Shown in pieces: positions 8,622 to 19,126 of a stretch of 32,025 nucleotides of DNA; position 1 is the first letter of the stretch; every line of letters begins with the position of its first letter. Under the pieces are notes generated by a model. The model did not search any database. It worked only from the letters and a program-made list of their open reading frames with translations, and was not told where the DNA came from. The stretch comes from Defluviitaleaceae bacterium (GTDB lineage Bacteria > Bacillota > Clostridia > Lachnospirales > WQUN01): NCBI GenBank assembly GCA_009787785.1, contig WQSR01000032.1, positions 1 through 32,025 on the forward strand, read 5' to 3'. The position numbers and the translations under genes were made by a program.

Positions 8622-9077
8622 TTATTCGTGGGTGATTCCGCTGGGTGGGAAGCCGCTGACCGTGATGAGGAGCTCCGCACTGCGCAGTTCCTTTTTCAAG
8701 TCTTCCAGCTCCGCCAGTTCGGCCTTTTCCATGCGTGCCAGTATATCGTCACGCCATGCGGTTGCCCGGTTACGGTCGATGTCCTCGGGCCAGTCGGCGG
8801 TTTCGGTAATGATGGTGAGGATGTTATCGTCCATTTGGGCCACGCCGCCGAGGACGGCCAGCTTGAGCTCGTCCTGGTCGTCGCCGCGCAGGATGCGCAA
8901 AACGCCCGCGTCCAGCACCACAGAGCAGGGCTCATGCCCGTGCAGGAAGCCCCGGTCGCCCGTAATGGTGCGCACAATGACCATGTCCGCCGCTTCATTA
9001 TGATATTTATATTGACTTTGCGTAGAGCGCACCGCCGGGGTCAGCAGACGGATTTCGATTTTTTTATCAGTCGCCAC
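8622..9077 (-). CDS. atpC: ATP synthase epsilon subunit
   Basis: Epsilon belongs to the rotor stalk and can inhibit ATP hydrolysis. The 151-residue protein shows the beta-sandwich (MVIVRTITGDRGFLHGHEP region) and the VLGGVAQMDDN strand, then a C-terminal helical hairpin. Residues 100-105 read IDRNRA, matching the I(L)DxxRA ATP-binding motif seen in Bacillus epsilon, so ATP may hold it in the noninhibitory form. I prefer the GTG at 9077, eight bases after GGAGG (9086-9090 on the complement); an upstream in-frame GTG would sit within that site. It is the last gene of the operon. Confidence 0.93.
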   Translation of the reverse strand: MATDKKIEIRLLTPAVRSTQSQYKYHNEAADMVIVRTITGDRGFLHGHEPCSVVLDAGVLRILRGDDQDELKLAVLGGVAQMDDNILTIITETADWPEDIDRNRATAWRDDILARMEKAELAELEDLKKELRSAELLITVSGFPPSGITHE

Positions 9078-9117
9078 GTAAAGCACCTCCAGGGCGGTTT
9101 TAGGTTAAAGTTTTTGC

Positions 9118-9162
9118 CGCGCTTTTTTCAAAAAGCGCGTGGGGTGTGGGGCGAAGCCCCAC
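9118..9162. repeat. Two adjacent palindromic hairpins in the atpD-atpC spacer
   Basis: CGCGCTTTT/AAAAGCGCG forms a hairpin at 9118-9139, followed by GTGGGGC-GAA-GCCCCAC at 9146-9162. The inner GCGAAGC is the exceptionally stable mini-hairpin sequence. Both lie in the 96-base gap between two subunits of the same enzyme, so they could stabilise the message or attenuate atpC. They may also be a copy of a dispersed palindromic element; only one copy is in this window. Confidence 0.6.
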
Positions 9163-9173
9163 GGTTTAATTCG

Positions 9174-10598
<1,425 letters not shown>

Positions 10599-10613
10599 CT
10601 ACAGAATTTGCCT

Positions 10614-11504
10614 TTACTGTAGCGCGTTCGCGCCGCTTACTATTTCCGTTATTTCCTGGGTAATCGCGCCTTGGCGTTGCCGGTTGAACATCAAGGTCAG
10701 GTTCTCGATAATATCCTGGGCGTTCTTGGTCGCCGCGTCCATGTTCAGCATACGGGCGGCTTGCTCGCACACCACGGATTCCATCATCGCCCCGTAAATA
10801 AACGCGCTCAGATAGTCGGAAACCATGTAATCAATGAAGCCTTCCGGGCTGGGGTCATATTCCATGGGGATGTTGCGGGTCTCCGTAAAATGCACAAGGC
10901 GGGACGCCAAAGGCAAAACCTGCACAACGGTGGGCTCGGTGGCCAGAATAGACGTGAACTTCGTGTAAACGATGTACACCTCGTCCACCTCACCGATGGG
11001 CTTTTCGTCGCCTTTTTCGCGCTTTTCCCCATCGCAATAGAGTTCAATCAGCTGGGCACTCAGCTCCCTCGCCTGTTCATAGCTGGGCTGTGACTTGGGA
11101 AAAGCTTCATAGTGCGCCACCTGCCCCCGGATGAGGAAATACTCCAAGCCCTTCTGACCCACCACGATAAACTTGGCGTTTTTGCCGTTATCGCTGGCGT
11201 GGAGTGCCGCCGCCTTGGCCACGTTGAGGTTGTAGCCGCCGCATTTGCCCCGGTCACTGGAAATCACCAGGTATACGGCGTTGCGTGACGGGCGGTTTTG
11301 CACAAAGAAATGCTCCGCCGCACGTTTATCCGCCGCGGCCGAGAGGGTCAAGCTGTCCGCGCCCTCCACAAAGCCTTTTATGTGTTGCCATTCCTGCCGG
11401 GCCCGCTGTAGCTTGGCCGTGGCTACCAGGTTCATAGCCCGCATGGCTTGCTGCATATTTTTTACGCTGGCGCGCCTTTGCTTAATTGCCTTCATTGACG
11501 GCAT
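10614..11504 (-). CDS. atpG: ATP synthase gamma subunit
   Basis: Gamma is the central rotating shaft that couples ring rotation to catalysis in alpha3beta3. The 296-residue protein has the N-terminal coiled-coil helix (KAIKQRRASVKNMQQAMRAMNLVATAKLQRA), the SSDRGKCGGYNLNV core motif and the conserved C-terminal helix with SEL-like ENLTLMFNRQRQGAITQEITEIVSGANAL. An AAGGAG precedes the ATG at good spacing. It lies between atpA and atpD with short gaps. Confidence 0.96.
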   Translation of the reverse strand: MPSMKAIKQRRASVKNMQQAMRAMNLVATAKLQRARQEWQHIKGFVEGADSLTLSAAADKRAAEHFFVQNRPSRNAVYLVISSDRGKCGGYNLNVAKAAALHASDNGKNAKFIVVGQKGLEYFLIRGQVAHYEAFPKSQPSYEQARELSAQLIELYCDGEKREKGDEKPIGEVDEVYIVYTKFTSILATEPTVVQVLPLASRLVHFTETRNIPMEYDPSPEGFIDYMVSDYLSAFIYGAMMESVVCEQAARMLNMDAATKNAQDIIENLTLMFNRQRQGAITQEITEIVSGANALQ

Positions 11505-11534
11505 ATACGGCTCTCCTTATTTTGGACACTAGGA

Positions 11535-13598
11535 CTAGGCTTTTTCAAATTTTTCGAAAAGTTCCACGATTTCGTCCCGGGCAAGCAAAGTGCGCAGGTC
11601 GCTGACCAGCTCCGCCTTGAACTCGGGGGACAGTTCCTTCCCTTGGCTCCTGAGCTCGCGGATGGTAAGGACGTGCTCGTTGAAGGAGCGGAAGCGTTGG
11701 TCGAGCAGGCGGGTAAGGAAATTGGTGGTGGTGCGAATCAAGTCCTTAAACTCGCCGTCGATGCCGCGCTCGATGAGCCGCGAGAATTGGCTGTAGGGGG
11801 AAATCGCCTTGAAGATACGCTCCTCCACCTCGGGGGCCAGGCCGCCGTCGCGCTTGCACAGGGTACGCAAGTCCTCGCGCTCGTTGAAGTTGTAGATGAG
11901 CAAGGCGTCCTCGGTTTGGCGTTTGCGTTCCGGGGTCAGCCCAAGGGCTTGCTGGTTTTCCCCATCGTTGAGGATGAGCAGTAATTGTTCATAAGGCATC
12001 CACAGGAAGTCCTCAATGGTGGCGGCGGTCAGCTTCGCCAGCTCGCTACCGGGGTGGATGTCCTTCTTCTCGCGGATTTCCTTCAGGATATCCACACGGT
12101 CTTTTTCCGGGCGGATTTCCAGGTAATGGCCCTGGGTGAAATAGTTCAGCATGGCCGCTTCCGTGCGCACCACGTAGCGTGGCAATACCGGACGGAAGAA
12201 TTTCTTCTCGATGGGGATTTCCTTCTTGGCCCCGGTTTGTTTGTCGGTATATTCGTAGACTTCCTTCCGGGTTACGGCGGTGGCGAAGAGGAGTAATACC
12301 TGCTCTTCCACCGGGAGGGGCCGCCCCTGGGGCTGCTTCAATACCTCCACGATGCGCGCACCGTGGCGCAACTGGAGCATGGTATCCGTGGAAAGGTCGG
12401 AGCCGAATTGGGAGAAGGCCGCCAGCTCGCGATATTGCGCCAGCTCCAGGCGCAAGGGGCCGGCCACCTGCTTCATGGCCTTGATTTGCGCCGAGCCGCC
12501 TACGCGGGATACGCTCAAGCCGGGGTTGATGGCCGGGCGTATGCCGGAGTTGAACAATTCGGTTTCCAGGAAAATTTGACCGTCGGTAATGGAGATAACG
12601 TTGGTGGGGATGTAGGCGGAGATATCGCCGGCCTGGGTTTCGATGATGGGCAACGCCGTCAGCGTGCCGCCGCCCCGGGCTTCCGACAAACAGGCGGCCC
12701 GTTCCAGCAAGCGCGAATGCAGGTAGAATACGTCACCGGGGTAGGCTTCGCGCCCCGGCGGGCGGCGAAGGAGCAAGGACAGCGCGCGGTACGCTACCGC
12801 GTGCTTCGAGAGGTCGTCATAGACCACCAGCACGTCCTTACCTTCTTCCATCCACTCCTCGCCGATGGCACAGCCCGCGTAAGGGGCGATGTACTGCATG
12901 GGCGCGGTATCGCTGGCGTTGGCGGCCACGATGGTGGTATAGTCCATGGCCCCGGCTTCTTCCAGGGTGCGGTGAATCCGCGCCACCGTAGAGGCTTTCT
13001 GCCCGATGGCCACATACACACAGCGCACGCCGGTATTTTTTTGGTTGATAATCGTGTCCAGTACGATGGTGGTCTTGCCCGTTTGGCGGTCGCCGATAAT
13101 CAATTCCCGCTGGCCGCGGCCGATGGGTACCATAGAGTCGATGGCCTTGATGCCCGTCTGCAAAGGAACGTTTACTTCCTTACGCTCGATTACGCCGGGG
13201 GCGATACGCTCGATGACGCGGGTGCGGGTGTATTTCAGGGTGCCTTTGCCGTCCAAAGGCACGCCCACCGGGTCCACAACGCGCCCCATCAGGCCGTCGC
13301 CCACGGGAACCTCCGCGATGCGGTTGGTCCGTTTTACCGGGTCGCCTTCCTTTACAGTGTCGTCCGGGCCCAGCAGTACCGCGCCGATGGAGTCTTCGTC
13401 CAGGTTCAGCGCAATGCCGAAAAGCTCGCCGGGAAATTCCAGCAACTCACCGCTCATTGCGTTTGTAAGGCCGTAAACGCGGGCGATACCGTCGCCGACA
13501 TGAATAACGCTCCCGGCCTCAGCCACATCTACCTTGGTAGAATAGGCACGGATTTGTTCTTTAATAATGGAGCTGATTTCATCAGGCTTGAGTATCAT
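11535..13598 (-). CDS. atpA: ATP synthase alpha subunit with long C-terminal extension
   Basis: Alpha forms the noncatalytic nucleotide sites of F1. Everything up to about residue 440 is ordinary: N-terminal barrel, P-loop GDRQTGKT (169-176), the [10 protein letters not shown] and [11 protein letters not shown] blocks, and the [18 protein letters not shown] signature with the arginine finger. The family ends near 500-510 residues, but this protein has 687. The usual final helices seem to lie at about 500-531 ([14 protein letters not shown]...IEDF), after a small insertion at about 447-475, and some 155 residues then follow without a recognised domain. The last 50 of these again resemble an alpha C-terminus. 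The frame is uninterrupted and base composition matches the neighbours. The ATG overlaps the atpH stop (ATGA). Confidence 0.96.
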   Translation of the reverse strand: MILKPDEISSIIKEQIRAYSTKVDVAEAGSVIHVGDGIARVYGLTNAMSGELLEFPGELFGIALNLDEDSIGAVLLGPDDTVKEGDPVKRTNRIAEVPVGDGLMGRVVDPVGVPLDGKGTLKYTRTRVIERIAPGVIERKEVNVPLQTGIKAIDSMVPIGRGQRELIIGDRQTGKTTIVLDTIINQKNTGVRCVYVAIGQKASTVARIHRTLEEAGAMDYTTIVAANASDTAPMQYIAPYAGCAIGEEWMEEGKDVLVVYDDLSKHAVAYRALSLLLRRPPGREAYPGDVFYLHSRLLERAACLSEARGGGTLTALPIIETQAGDISAYIPTNVISITDGQIFLETELFNSGIRPAINPGLSVSRVGGSAQIKAMKQVAGPLRLELAQYRELAAFSQFGSDLSTDTMLQLRHGARIVEVLKQPQGRPLPVEEQVLLLFATAVTRKEVYEYTDKQTGAKKEIPIEKKFFRPVLPRYVVRTEAAMLNYFTQGHYLEIRPEKDRVDILKEIREKKDIHPGSELAKLTAATIEDFLWMPYEQLLLILNDGENQQALGLTPERKRQTEDALLIYNFNEREDLRTLCKRDGGLAPEVEERIFKAISPYSQFSRLIERGIDGEFKDLIRTTTNFLTRLLDQRFRSFNEHVLTIRELRSQGKELSPEFKAELVSDLRTLLARDEIVELFEKFEKA

Positions 13599-14146
13599 GT
13601 GCCGCTCTCCTTTTTAACAATTTGTTTCACTTCGTCCTTCATATTCCGCAACAGGTTCCGCAGGGTGCGGTCGATGTAGAAGCCGTCCACCTGAATGCTG
13701 ATGCCCCCAATCACGTCGGGGTCCACCATCACCTGCACGTCAACTTTTTTGTTGAGCTTACGGGTCAGCAACGCCGCCATGCTGGCCAGCTGACTCTCGG
13801 TCAGTGGCACGGCGGATTTTACCCGGGCTGTGGTCTGGTTGTGGTGGCGGCGAATCATTTCCACCAGCTGGTTCAACGCGGGCAAAATGAAGGCTTCCCG
13901 GTTCTTGGACACCGCCAGATGCAAAAAGCCCATCAAATCCTTGTCCAGATGCTGGGAGAAAACCCGGTCGAAGAACGCGCTCTTTTCCGTTCCCGTTACC
14001 CGGGGGTGGGTGAGGAAGGTTTTACACTCCTCCTCCATGAGGGCGTTGCGCAAAAAGGTGGTCTGGTCCAGGTACTGGGCCAAGGTGCCTTGCTCAGCAG
14101 ACAGCTCAAAAAGCGCGGTGGCATAGCGTTTGCCTAAGTCAGCCAT
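13595..14146 (-). CDS. atpH: ATP synthase delta subunit
   Basis: Delta caps F1 and joins it to the b-subunit stator. The 183-residue protein begins with the typical helical N-terminal domain ([22 protein letters not shown]) and ends with the conserved [31 protein letters not shown] block. Length fits the family. It begins three bases after atpF and its stop overlaps the atpA start by four bases, with AAGGAGAG inside the last codons serving atpA. Confidence 0.95.
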   Translation of the reverse strand: MADLGKRYATALFELSAEQGTLAQYLDQTTFLRNALMEEECKTFLTHPRVTGTEKSAFFDRVFSQHLDKDLMGFLHLAVSKNREAFILPALNQLVEMIRRHHNQTTARVKSAVPLTESQLASMAALLTRKLNKKVDVQVMVDPDVIGGISIQVDGFYIDRTLRNLLRNMKDEVKQIVKKESGT

Positions 14147-14149
14147 ACA

Positions 14150-14701
14150 CTATACCCCCTTGAACACGGTGGCTTCCAGCTCGGCCATGGCCTCGTCGAA
14201 GAGGCGGCTGTGGGCGTTGACGTCGATGCTGGCGGCCAGTAGCTTGCCCGCCATAGCCGACGAAATCTCCACGATGGATTGCTCCACCTGGTCCTTCACC
14301 CGGTTTTTCTCCGCTTCGATTTCGGCGTTGGCGCGGGCTTTCAGCGCGTCGATTTCCTTCTTGGCTTCCGTCATGTCGCGGTTGCGCCGCTCGATGGCTT
14401 GCTTACGGGCATCGTCGAGAATCACCGTGCGTTCCATTTCGATGTCCTTCAGCTGTTGCTCGTACTTGCTCTTCAAGTCGAGGGCCGCTTGCCGCGTTTG
14501 TTCCGCTTCGTCCAATTCTTTGGCAATCCTGTCGGCCCGTTCGTGCAAAAAGGCACGCACCGGCTTATACAGGATAAAGGTCAGCAAAACCGCAAGCAAA
14601 ATGAAGTTGAACAAATGGGGAATCAACTGCATAAAGGTTTGCTGGTCCATGCCAAAGAGCCTTGGCTCCGCGTTAAGTAAAAACAGGAATCCTTGATTCA
14701 C
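14150..14701 (-). CDS. atpF: ATP synthase b subunit
   Basis: Subunit b is the membrane-anchored stator. It has one membrane helix (LIPHLFNFILLAVLLTFILY) followed by a long charged coiled coil rich in Lys, Glu and Arg, and a C-terminal ISSAMAGKLLAASID that binds delta. I chose GTG at 14701 because AGAGGG (14711-14716 on the complement) lies nine bases upstream; an ATG at 14710 is almost touching that site, and a later ATG at 14650 with AAGG nine bases upstream is also possible. From 14701 the protein has 183 residues. Confidence 0.92.
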   Translation of the reverse strand: MNQGFLFLLNAEPRLFGMDQQTFMQLIPHLFNFILLAVLLTFILYKPVRAFLHERADRIAKELDEAEQTRQAALDLKSKYEQQLKDIEMERTVILDDARKQAIERRNRDMTEAKKEIDALKARANAEIEAEKNRVKDQVEQSIVEISSAMAGKLLAASIDVNAHSRLFDEAMAELEATVFKGV

Positions 14702-14737
14702 TACAATCATCCCTCTCGTCTTGCTGTGCAAAACTGG

Positions 14738-15076
14738 CTAGATGGGTAAGCAGGCTATAATGTCACATGCGGCGTTGGCTGCTGTCGGGCTGAAGGAAGC
14801 GATGAGCCGGTTGATTAAGTCGTCGGAGAGGAGGGGCTGTACAAAGAGAATCAAGATGGCGATAACGAAACCGTAGATACCCGATGTTTCGGCCATGGCC
14901 AAACCAATGAACATATTGGTGGTGATGGGGCCACGGGCTTCGGGCTGGCGGGCGATGCTTTCAATGGCCTTGGACGCCACGTTACCCTGCCCGATGGTGG
15001 TAAGGATACCATTCAACAATGCGATTGCCGCTGCGATGTACGCCATACCCAATACAAATGCTACCGGATGATGCAT
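14738..15076 (-). CDS. atpE: ATP synthase c subunit, glycine-poor, with Na+-type ligand residues and C-terminal extension
   Basis: Subunit c makes the rotating ion-binding ring. Two helices flank the RQPEARG loop (43-49). Gln30 in the first helix and Glu63-Thr64-Ser65 with Tyr68 in the second occupy the positions of the Na+-binding Gln32, Glu65-Ser66-Thr67 and Tyr70 of Ilyobacter, suggesting Na+ coupling with the Ser/Thr pair swapped. The first helix lacks most of the usual small-residue glycine pattern (it reads AAAIALLNGILTTIGQG). At 112 residues it is about 25 longer than usual, the excess being a C-terminal tail after LFVQP. AAGGAGG (15085-15091) supports the ATG. Confidence 0.93.
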   Translation of the reverse strand: MHHPVAFVLGMAYIAAAIALLNGILTTIGQGNVASKAIESIARQPEARGPITTNMFIGLAMAETSGIYGFVIAILILFVQPLLSDDLINRLIASFSPTAANAACDIIACLPI

Positions 15077-15124
15077 ATTTCATTCCTCCTTATGATAGGG
15101 ACGATGCCCTTTTTCTTTCGTTAT

Positions 15125-15817
15125 TTAACGCTCCGCCGCCGCTAACCCTACGAAGGTCAGGCTGAGGATTGTAAATATAAAGGCCTGTAAGGCACCGAAA
15201 GCAAGGTCAAAGAACAGATGCAAAAACACGGGGATACCAAAGCGGGTGAACACCGGAGCCAGCCCGTACAGCAAAGAAATCAGAATCAAGCCCCCCAGGA
15301 TATTGCCGAACAAACGGAAACTGAGGGATATGGGGCGGGAGAACTCGCCCAGGATGTTGACGGGCAGGAACACGGGATGGGGGCTTAGGTAGGTCCCCTT
15401 TATGTATTGCCAGCCGTTGTGGCGGATGCCGGAATACTGGATGAAGAAAAACGAAGTCAGGGCCAAGGCGAAGGGCAGGGGCCAGTCTGCGGTGGGGGGG
15501 CGTTGCCCCGGTAACAGGCCGAAAATATTCGAAAGTAGCAAAAACGCGAACAAGGTGAAGAACCAGCCGCCCATCCACTGGATTTTGGGACTGCCATTGC
15601 TCTTCATGAAGCCGTCGAAGGCACCCACCATCATTTCCACCACATTCTGGAAGCCTTTGGGCTTGTCGGTGAATTTTTTCAGCTTGACACGGGCGATGAT
15701 GGCAAAGGTGAGCAACACCGCCATAATTACCCAGCTCACAACGATGGTGTTGGTAATCCAAAGGTCAACGCCGAACAGGCTAACCACGCCATGAATCGGT
15801 ACGGTTACGTCAAACAT
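15125..15817 (-). CDS. atpB: ATP synthase a subunit
   Basis: Subunit a forms the ion half-channels against the c ring. The 230-residue protein has five to six hydrophobic segments and the signature FSRPISLSFRLFGNILGG, where Arg168 is the essential arginine. The C-terminal helix has the QAFIFTILSLTFVG block with the conserved Gln and Phe. Its start overlaps the end of the upstream atpI-like gene by eight bases. Confidence 0.96.
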   Translation of the reverse strand: MFDVTVPIHGVVSLFGVDLWITNTIVVSWVIMAVLLTFAIIARVKLKKFTDKPKGFQNVVEMMVGAFDGFMKSNGSPKIQWMGGWFFTLFAFLLLSNIFGLLPGQRPPTADWPLPFALALTSFFFIQYSGIRHNGWQYIKGTYLSPHPVFLPVNILGEFSRPISLSFRLFGNILGGLILISLLYGLAPVFTRFGIPVFLHLFFDLAFGALQAFIFTILSLTFVGLAAAER

Positions 15818-16256
15818 TGGGGTTCGCTCCTTCGTCCTTAAAATCTTCCTTATAGTCCTTGCGGGTGAAGAAACCCATGGAATAGCTGGCTATGGGCTTG
15901 GTGAAGACGCCGAAGACCGCGCCGAATAAAAAGGGCAACCCCAGTACCTCCACGTTGGCCAAAAAACCCGCCCCCACCAAAGCCGCCAGGGTAAACAGAT
16001 TGCGCAACAGCGACCGGATGCGTATATAGTTGACGGCGACGGCGGCATCCACTTCCGTTACTTCCGATACGGTTTTTTTCAGCCAGAAAACCTTCAGCAC
16101 GCATACAGCGGCGGTTACAGCCGCGCCCAAAGTGAAGGGCAACCCTTCCCAGGAGCGGTAAAAAACGAAGCCACCTGCTGATATAAGTAAAAATGCAAAT
16201 CCGATAATCAGGGTCATGCGCTTGGCGTAAAGCTCCATCGACGGATAGTTGTCCAC
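15810..16256 (-). CDS. atpI: ATP synthase AtpI-like membrane protein
   Basis: The protein has four predicted membrane helices in two hairpins (about residues 16-34, 40-57, 75-95 and 100-118 of 148) separated by a charged linker. Position between atpZ and atpB and this layout match the AtpI family, which helps c-ring assembly and has been linked to Mg2+ or Ca2+ uptake for the enzyme. The GTG at 16256 follows GAGAGGGG at about ten bases; longer readings upstream would overlap atpZ almost entirely in another frame and are unlikely. Confidence 0.75.
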   Translation of the reverse strand: MDNYPSMELYAKRMTLIIGFAFLLISAGGFVFYRSWEGLPFTLGAAVTAAVCVLKVFWLKKTVSEVTEVDAAVAVNYIRIRSLLRNLFTLAALVGAGFLANVEVLGLPFLFGAVFGVFTKPIASYSMGFFTRKDYKEDFKDEGANPNV

Positions 16257-16272
16257 GTACCCGGTACCCCTC

Positions 16273-16494
16273 TCAAACACGTTTTGCCGTGTCATACATA
16301 AACTTGAACGCGGCGATAATCCCAATAAACACGAAAACAAGCGTAAACAGCGGGCTCGTTCCGAAACGGTTATCCAGGAAAAGGCCAAAAAAAACCGCAA
16401 GACCGATGCAGGCTATGGTCCCGATAGCCAGTTGGGTCAGCAAAGACGCGGCACGGAGAATCTTCTTGCGCTCTTCTTTGCTAAGCTTGGGCAT
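16273..16494 (-). CDS. atpZ: AtpZ-like small membrane protein
   Basis: This 73-residue protein has a charged N-terminus (MPKLSKEERKKILRAASLL) and two membrane helices separated by LDNRFGTSP, the common AtpZ/AtpI-1 pattern, ending in FMYDTAKRV. It is the first gene of the ATP synthase operon. The ATG at 16494 follows GGGAG six bases upstream. An in-frame start at 16557 would lie inside the operon promoter, so it is excluded. Its role is probably ring assembly or Mg2+ supply together with AtpI. Confidence 0.8.
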   Translation of the reverse strand: MPKLSKEERKKILRAASLLTQLAIGTIACIGLAVFFGLFLDNRFGTSPLFTLVFVFIGIIAAFKFMYDTAKRV

Positions 16495-16527
16495 GTGGTA
16501 CTCCCGGACATTTTCTAAGAATATGTA

Positions 16528-16557
16528 ATGATACCCCCACGGCTTGGGATATGTCAA
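16528..16557 (-). promoter_or_regulatory. Promoter of the ATP synthase operon
   Basis: On the reverse strand, TTGACA (16552-16557) and TATCAT (16528-16533) are separated by 18 bases. Transcription would begin near 16521, about 27 bases before the atpZ ATG. This lets the atp genes be transcribed independently of the division cluster that precedes them on the same strand; I saw no clear terminator between ftsW and this promoter, so readthrough is also possible. Confidence 0.75.
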
Positions 16558-16605
16558 GGGAAAAAATATATTCCTTGCGCATTAACACAATTTACCAGGG
16601 CGACG

Positions 16606-17793
16606 TTATCCCCCGCGCTCCTTGCTGTAGCGCGAAATATTTAGCAATACCCCCGCCAGAGCCATGCTGACGATAAGGGATGTGCCGCCATAGCTGATAA
16701 AGGGGAGCGTTACGCCGGTATTGGGGATGGCATTGGTGACAACGGCGATGTTGATTATGGCTTGGAAGGCGATGCCGAAGACGATGCCGATGGCAGTCAT
16801 AGAGCTGAAGGTATCCGGCGCGTTGAGGGCGATTTTAATGCCGCGCCAGATGAAAATGCCGAAGAGGAGCATGACCAGCCCCGCGCCGATTAAGCCCAGC
16901 TCCTCGGCGATGATGGCGAAGATGATATCGTTGTGGGCTTCGGGCACGAAGGTGGCCTGGCGGGATTCCCCTATCCCCAGGCCGAAAAGGCCGCCGCTGG
17001 CGATGGCGTAAAGGGATTGAACAATTTGAAAGCCCACGTCATCGAAATAAGCCCAGGGGTCGCGCCACGCGGCTACCCGGGCAATACGAAAGCCCTCGCC
17101 AAATACAATTATCCCCACGGCACCCGCCACCCCCGCCGCGCCAATGAGAACAAAACGTAAAATATGAGGGCTGGCAATGAAAATCATACCAAAGGCGATA
17201 ACCGCCACAATGATGCCCGAGGAAAATCCGGTATACATAACCAGGCCGGTAATCAGCCCGGCCACCCCGCAGTAAATTAAAAAGCCCGGCCAGTTGCGAA
17301 GCCCGCCCTCGTATTCGCTCACCATCCACGCCATGATGAAAATGGCGGCGGCTTTTGCGATTTCCGAGGGCTGGAAGGCAAAATCCGTGCCCGGTATGGG
17401 GAGCCAGCGGATGGCACCGCCGGAGCCCAGGCCAATAAACAAGACGGCAATCAGCAAGCCGATGGTGACGGCGTATAGCAACCGCGCCCAGGGCTTATAC
17501 CAGCCGTAGTACACATTGGCGGTAATATTCATCACGATAAAGCCGCCGATGGCCATCAACCCGTTGCGCCGCAGGAAGTAAAAGGCGTCCTGATTGAAGA
17601 TAATGCGGGTGGCGGCGCGCACATAGCTGGCGGAGAAGACCATGATTACGCCGATGCACACCAAGATGATGACGACCAGGTATAAAGTATAATCCATTGA
17701 ACCCACGCTGACCACGGTGGTGGGCTTGGTTTGCGCAGGATTGTTTCGCGGTTTCGGGGGGCGCGTCCCGGTCACGCTACGCGTATCGGTCAT
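16606..17793 (-). CDS. ftsW: FtsW/SpoVE-type SEDS peptidoglycan glycosyltransferase
   Basis: SEDS proteins polymerise lipid II into glycan strands and work with a class B penicillin-binding protein, here the one encoded at 22953-24905. The 395-residue protein has a 35-residue cytoplasmic N-terminus rich in Pro and Arg, about ten membrane helices, and the SEDS signatures DVGFQIVQSLYAIASGGLFGLG and PEAHNDIIFAIIAEELGL, with the conserved Asp of the large extracellular loop region. It overlaps murD by four bases (ATGA). The sequence alone does not separate FtsW from the sporulation paralogue SpoVE. Confidence 0.93.
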   Translation of the reverse strand: MTDTRSVTGTRPPKPRNNPAQTKPTTVVSVGSMDYTLYLVVIILVCIGVIMVFSASYVRAATRIIFNQDAFYFLRRNGLMAIGGFIVMNITANVYYGWYKPWARLLYAVTIGLLIAVLFIGLGSGGAIRWLPIPGTDFAFQPSEIAKAAAIFIMAWMVSEYEGGLRNWPGFLIYCGVAGLITGLVMYTGFSSGIIVAVIAFGMIFIASPHILRFVLIGAAGVAGAVGIIVFGEGFRIARVAAWRDPWAYFDDVGFQIVQSLYAIASGGLFGLGIGESRQATFVPEAHNDIIFAIIAEELGLIGAGLVMLLFGIFIWRGIKIALNAPDTFSSMTAIGIVFGIAFQAIINIAVVTNAIPNTGVTLPFISYGGTSLIVSMALAGVLLNISRYSKERGG

Positions 17794-19121
17794 GGCAGCC
17801 TCCTTACATATTCTTTAAACTTGTCGCCGCGCTCCTCGAAGTTGGTGAACATGCCAAAACTGGCGCACGCCGGGGAAAGTATAACACAATCGCCGGGGCT
17901 TGCGTAAGAGGCGGCCAATTGTACCGCGCCCTCCAGGGATTCTGCTTCCTCGTAGGCCGTGTAGCCCACATCGTCGCAGGCGGCTTTGATTTGCGGCGCG
18001 GTCTGCCCCAGGAGAATCACGCGCTTTACCCGCTGGGGAAAATACGCCACCCATGGGGAAAAATCCGTCTGCTTGTCGTATCCGCCGCCGATAAGCACCA
18101 CGGGCCGGTTGGTGGCCTTGAGTGCCTGTATGGCGGCGTCCACGTTGGTGGCCTTGGAGTCGTTATAATAATCCACGCCGTACAGGGTTTCCACAAATTC
18201 CAAGCGATGGGCCACGCCCTTGAAGGCCCGCAGTCCTTCGGCAATGGTTTCCACGGGAACCCCGGCGCATAGGCATAGGGCCGTGGCGGCCAGGGCGTTC
18301 TCCGGGTGGGCGCGGATATGCATTAGCTGTGCGACAAATTCCTCGGGCTGGCTTTCGTCCAGCCGGGCATAAATCGTGGCGTCCCGCAGGTACACCCCCG
18401 TGGAAATGCGAGGCAACCGGGTGGAGCTAAAGTAAATTACCTTGCAGGGCGGCTTCATTTCCCGGGTGATGGGGTTTTCATAGTTGAGAATCGCAAAATT
18501 GCCGTCCCCTTGGTTGGCGAAGATGCGTTCCTTCATATGAATATAGGTATCCATGTCGCCGTGGCGGTCCAGGTGGTCTTCGGTCATGTTCAGCACCGCG
18601 CTGATATGGGGGCGAAAGGCCACGGCGGTTTCCAATTGGAAGCTGGAGATTTCGGCCACCACCCGGTCATTTGCGTCCAGCGTCCCGACTAAGCCCGTCA
18701 GGGGTACGCCGATGTTCCCCGCCACCACGGTGCCCGGGTTGTGCCGTTTGAGGATTTCCCCTGTCAAGGTCGTCACCGTGGTTTTCCCGTTGGTTCCGGT
18801 AATGGCAATCATGGGGCAGGGACAGCAACGGTAGGCCAGCTCCACCTCCCCCCACACGGGCATGCCCAGGGCTTGTGCCTTTTGCACGAAGGGCTTATAA
18901 ACGGAAATGCCGGGGGAGATGACGATGAGGTCATAATTTTGCACGATTTCGTCGGGCTCTGTCCCCAGTATGTAAAATACGTCCTTCAGCGGCTCGGGGC
19001 CTACCTCCTTGCGCACGTCCTGGAGGTTTACGTTGGCACCCTTCGCCAGCAGTAGCTTCGCCGCGGCGATGCCGCTCCGGGCGATGCCGCAGACCAGCAC
19101 ATTTTTTCCGGTAAAATCCAT
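17790..19121 (-). CDS. murD: UDP-N-acetylmuramoylalanine--D-glutamate ligase
   Basis: MurD adds D-Glu to UDP-MurNAc-L-Ala in the cytoplasm using ATP. The N-terminal Rossmann-like domain starts at GKNVLVCGIARSGIAAA, the P-loop GTNGKTTVT is in the central domain, and the ligase-specific His and NDSKATN block follows at YYNDSKATNVDA. Length of 443 is usual. ATG 19121 has AAGGAG ten bases upstream; a GTG at 19127, overlapping the mraY stop (TAGTG), is an in-frame alternative only four bases from the same site. Confidence 0.96.
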   Translation of the reverse strand: MDFTGKNVLVCGIARSGIAAAKLLLAKGANVNLQDVRKEVGPEPLKDVFYILGTEPDEIVQNYDLIVISPGISVYKPFVQKAQALGMPVWGEVELAYRCCPCPMIAITGTNGKTTVTTLTGEILKRHNPGTVVAGNIGVPLTGLVGTLDANDRVVAEISSFQLETAVAFRPHISAVLNMTEDHLDRHGDMDTYIHMKERIFANQGDGNFAILNYENPITREMKPPCKVIYFSSTRLPRISTGVYLRDATIYARLDESQPEEFVAQLMHIRAHPENALAATALCLCAGVPVETIAEGLRAFKGVAHRLEFVETLYGVDYYNDSKATNVDAAIQALKATNRPVVLIGGGYDKQTDFSPWVAYFPQRVKRVILLGQTAPQIKAACDDVGYTAYEEAESLEGAVQLAASYASPGDCVILSPACASFGMFTNFEERGDKFKEYVRRLP

Positions 19122-19126
19122 ATGCA

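Noticed and set aside
12363..13679. Long forward open frame opposite atpA
   Set aside because: Antisense to a gene with clear motifs; no ribosome binding site or recognisable domain.
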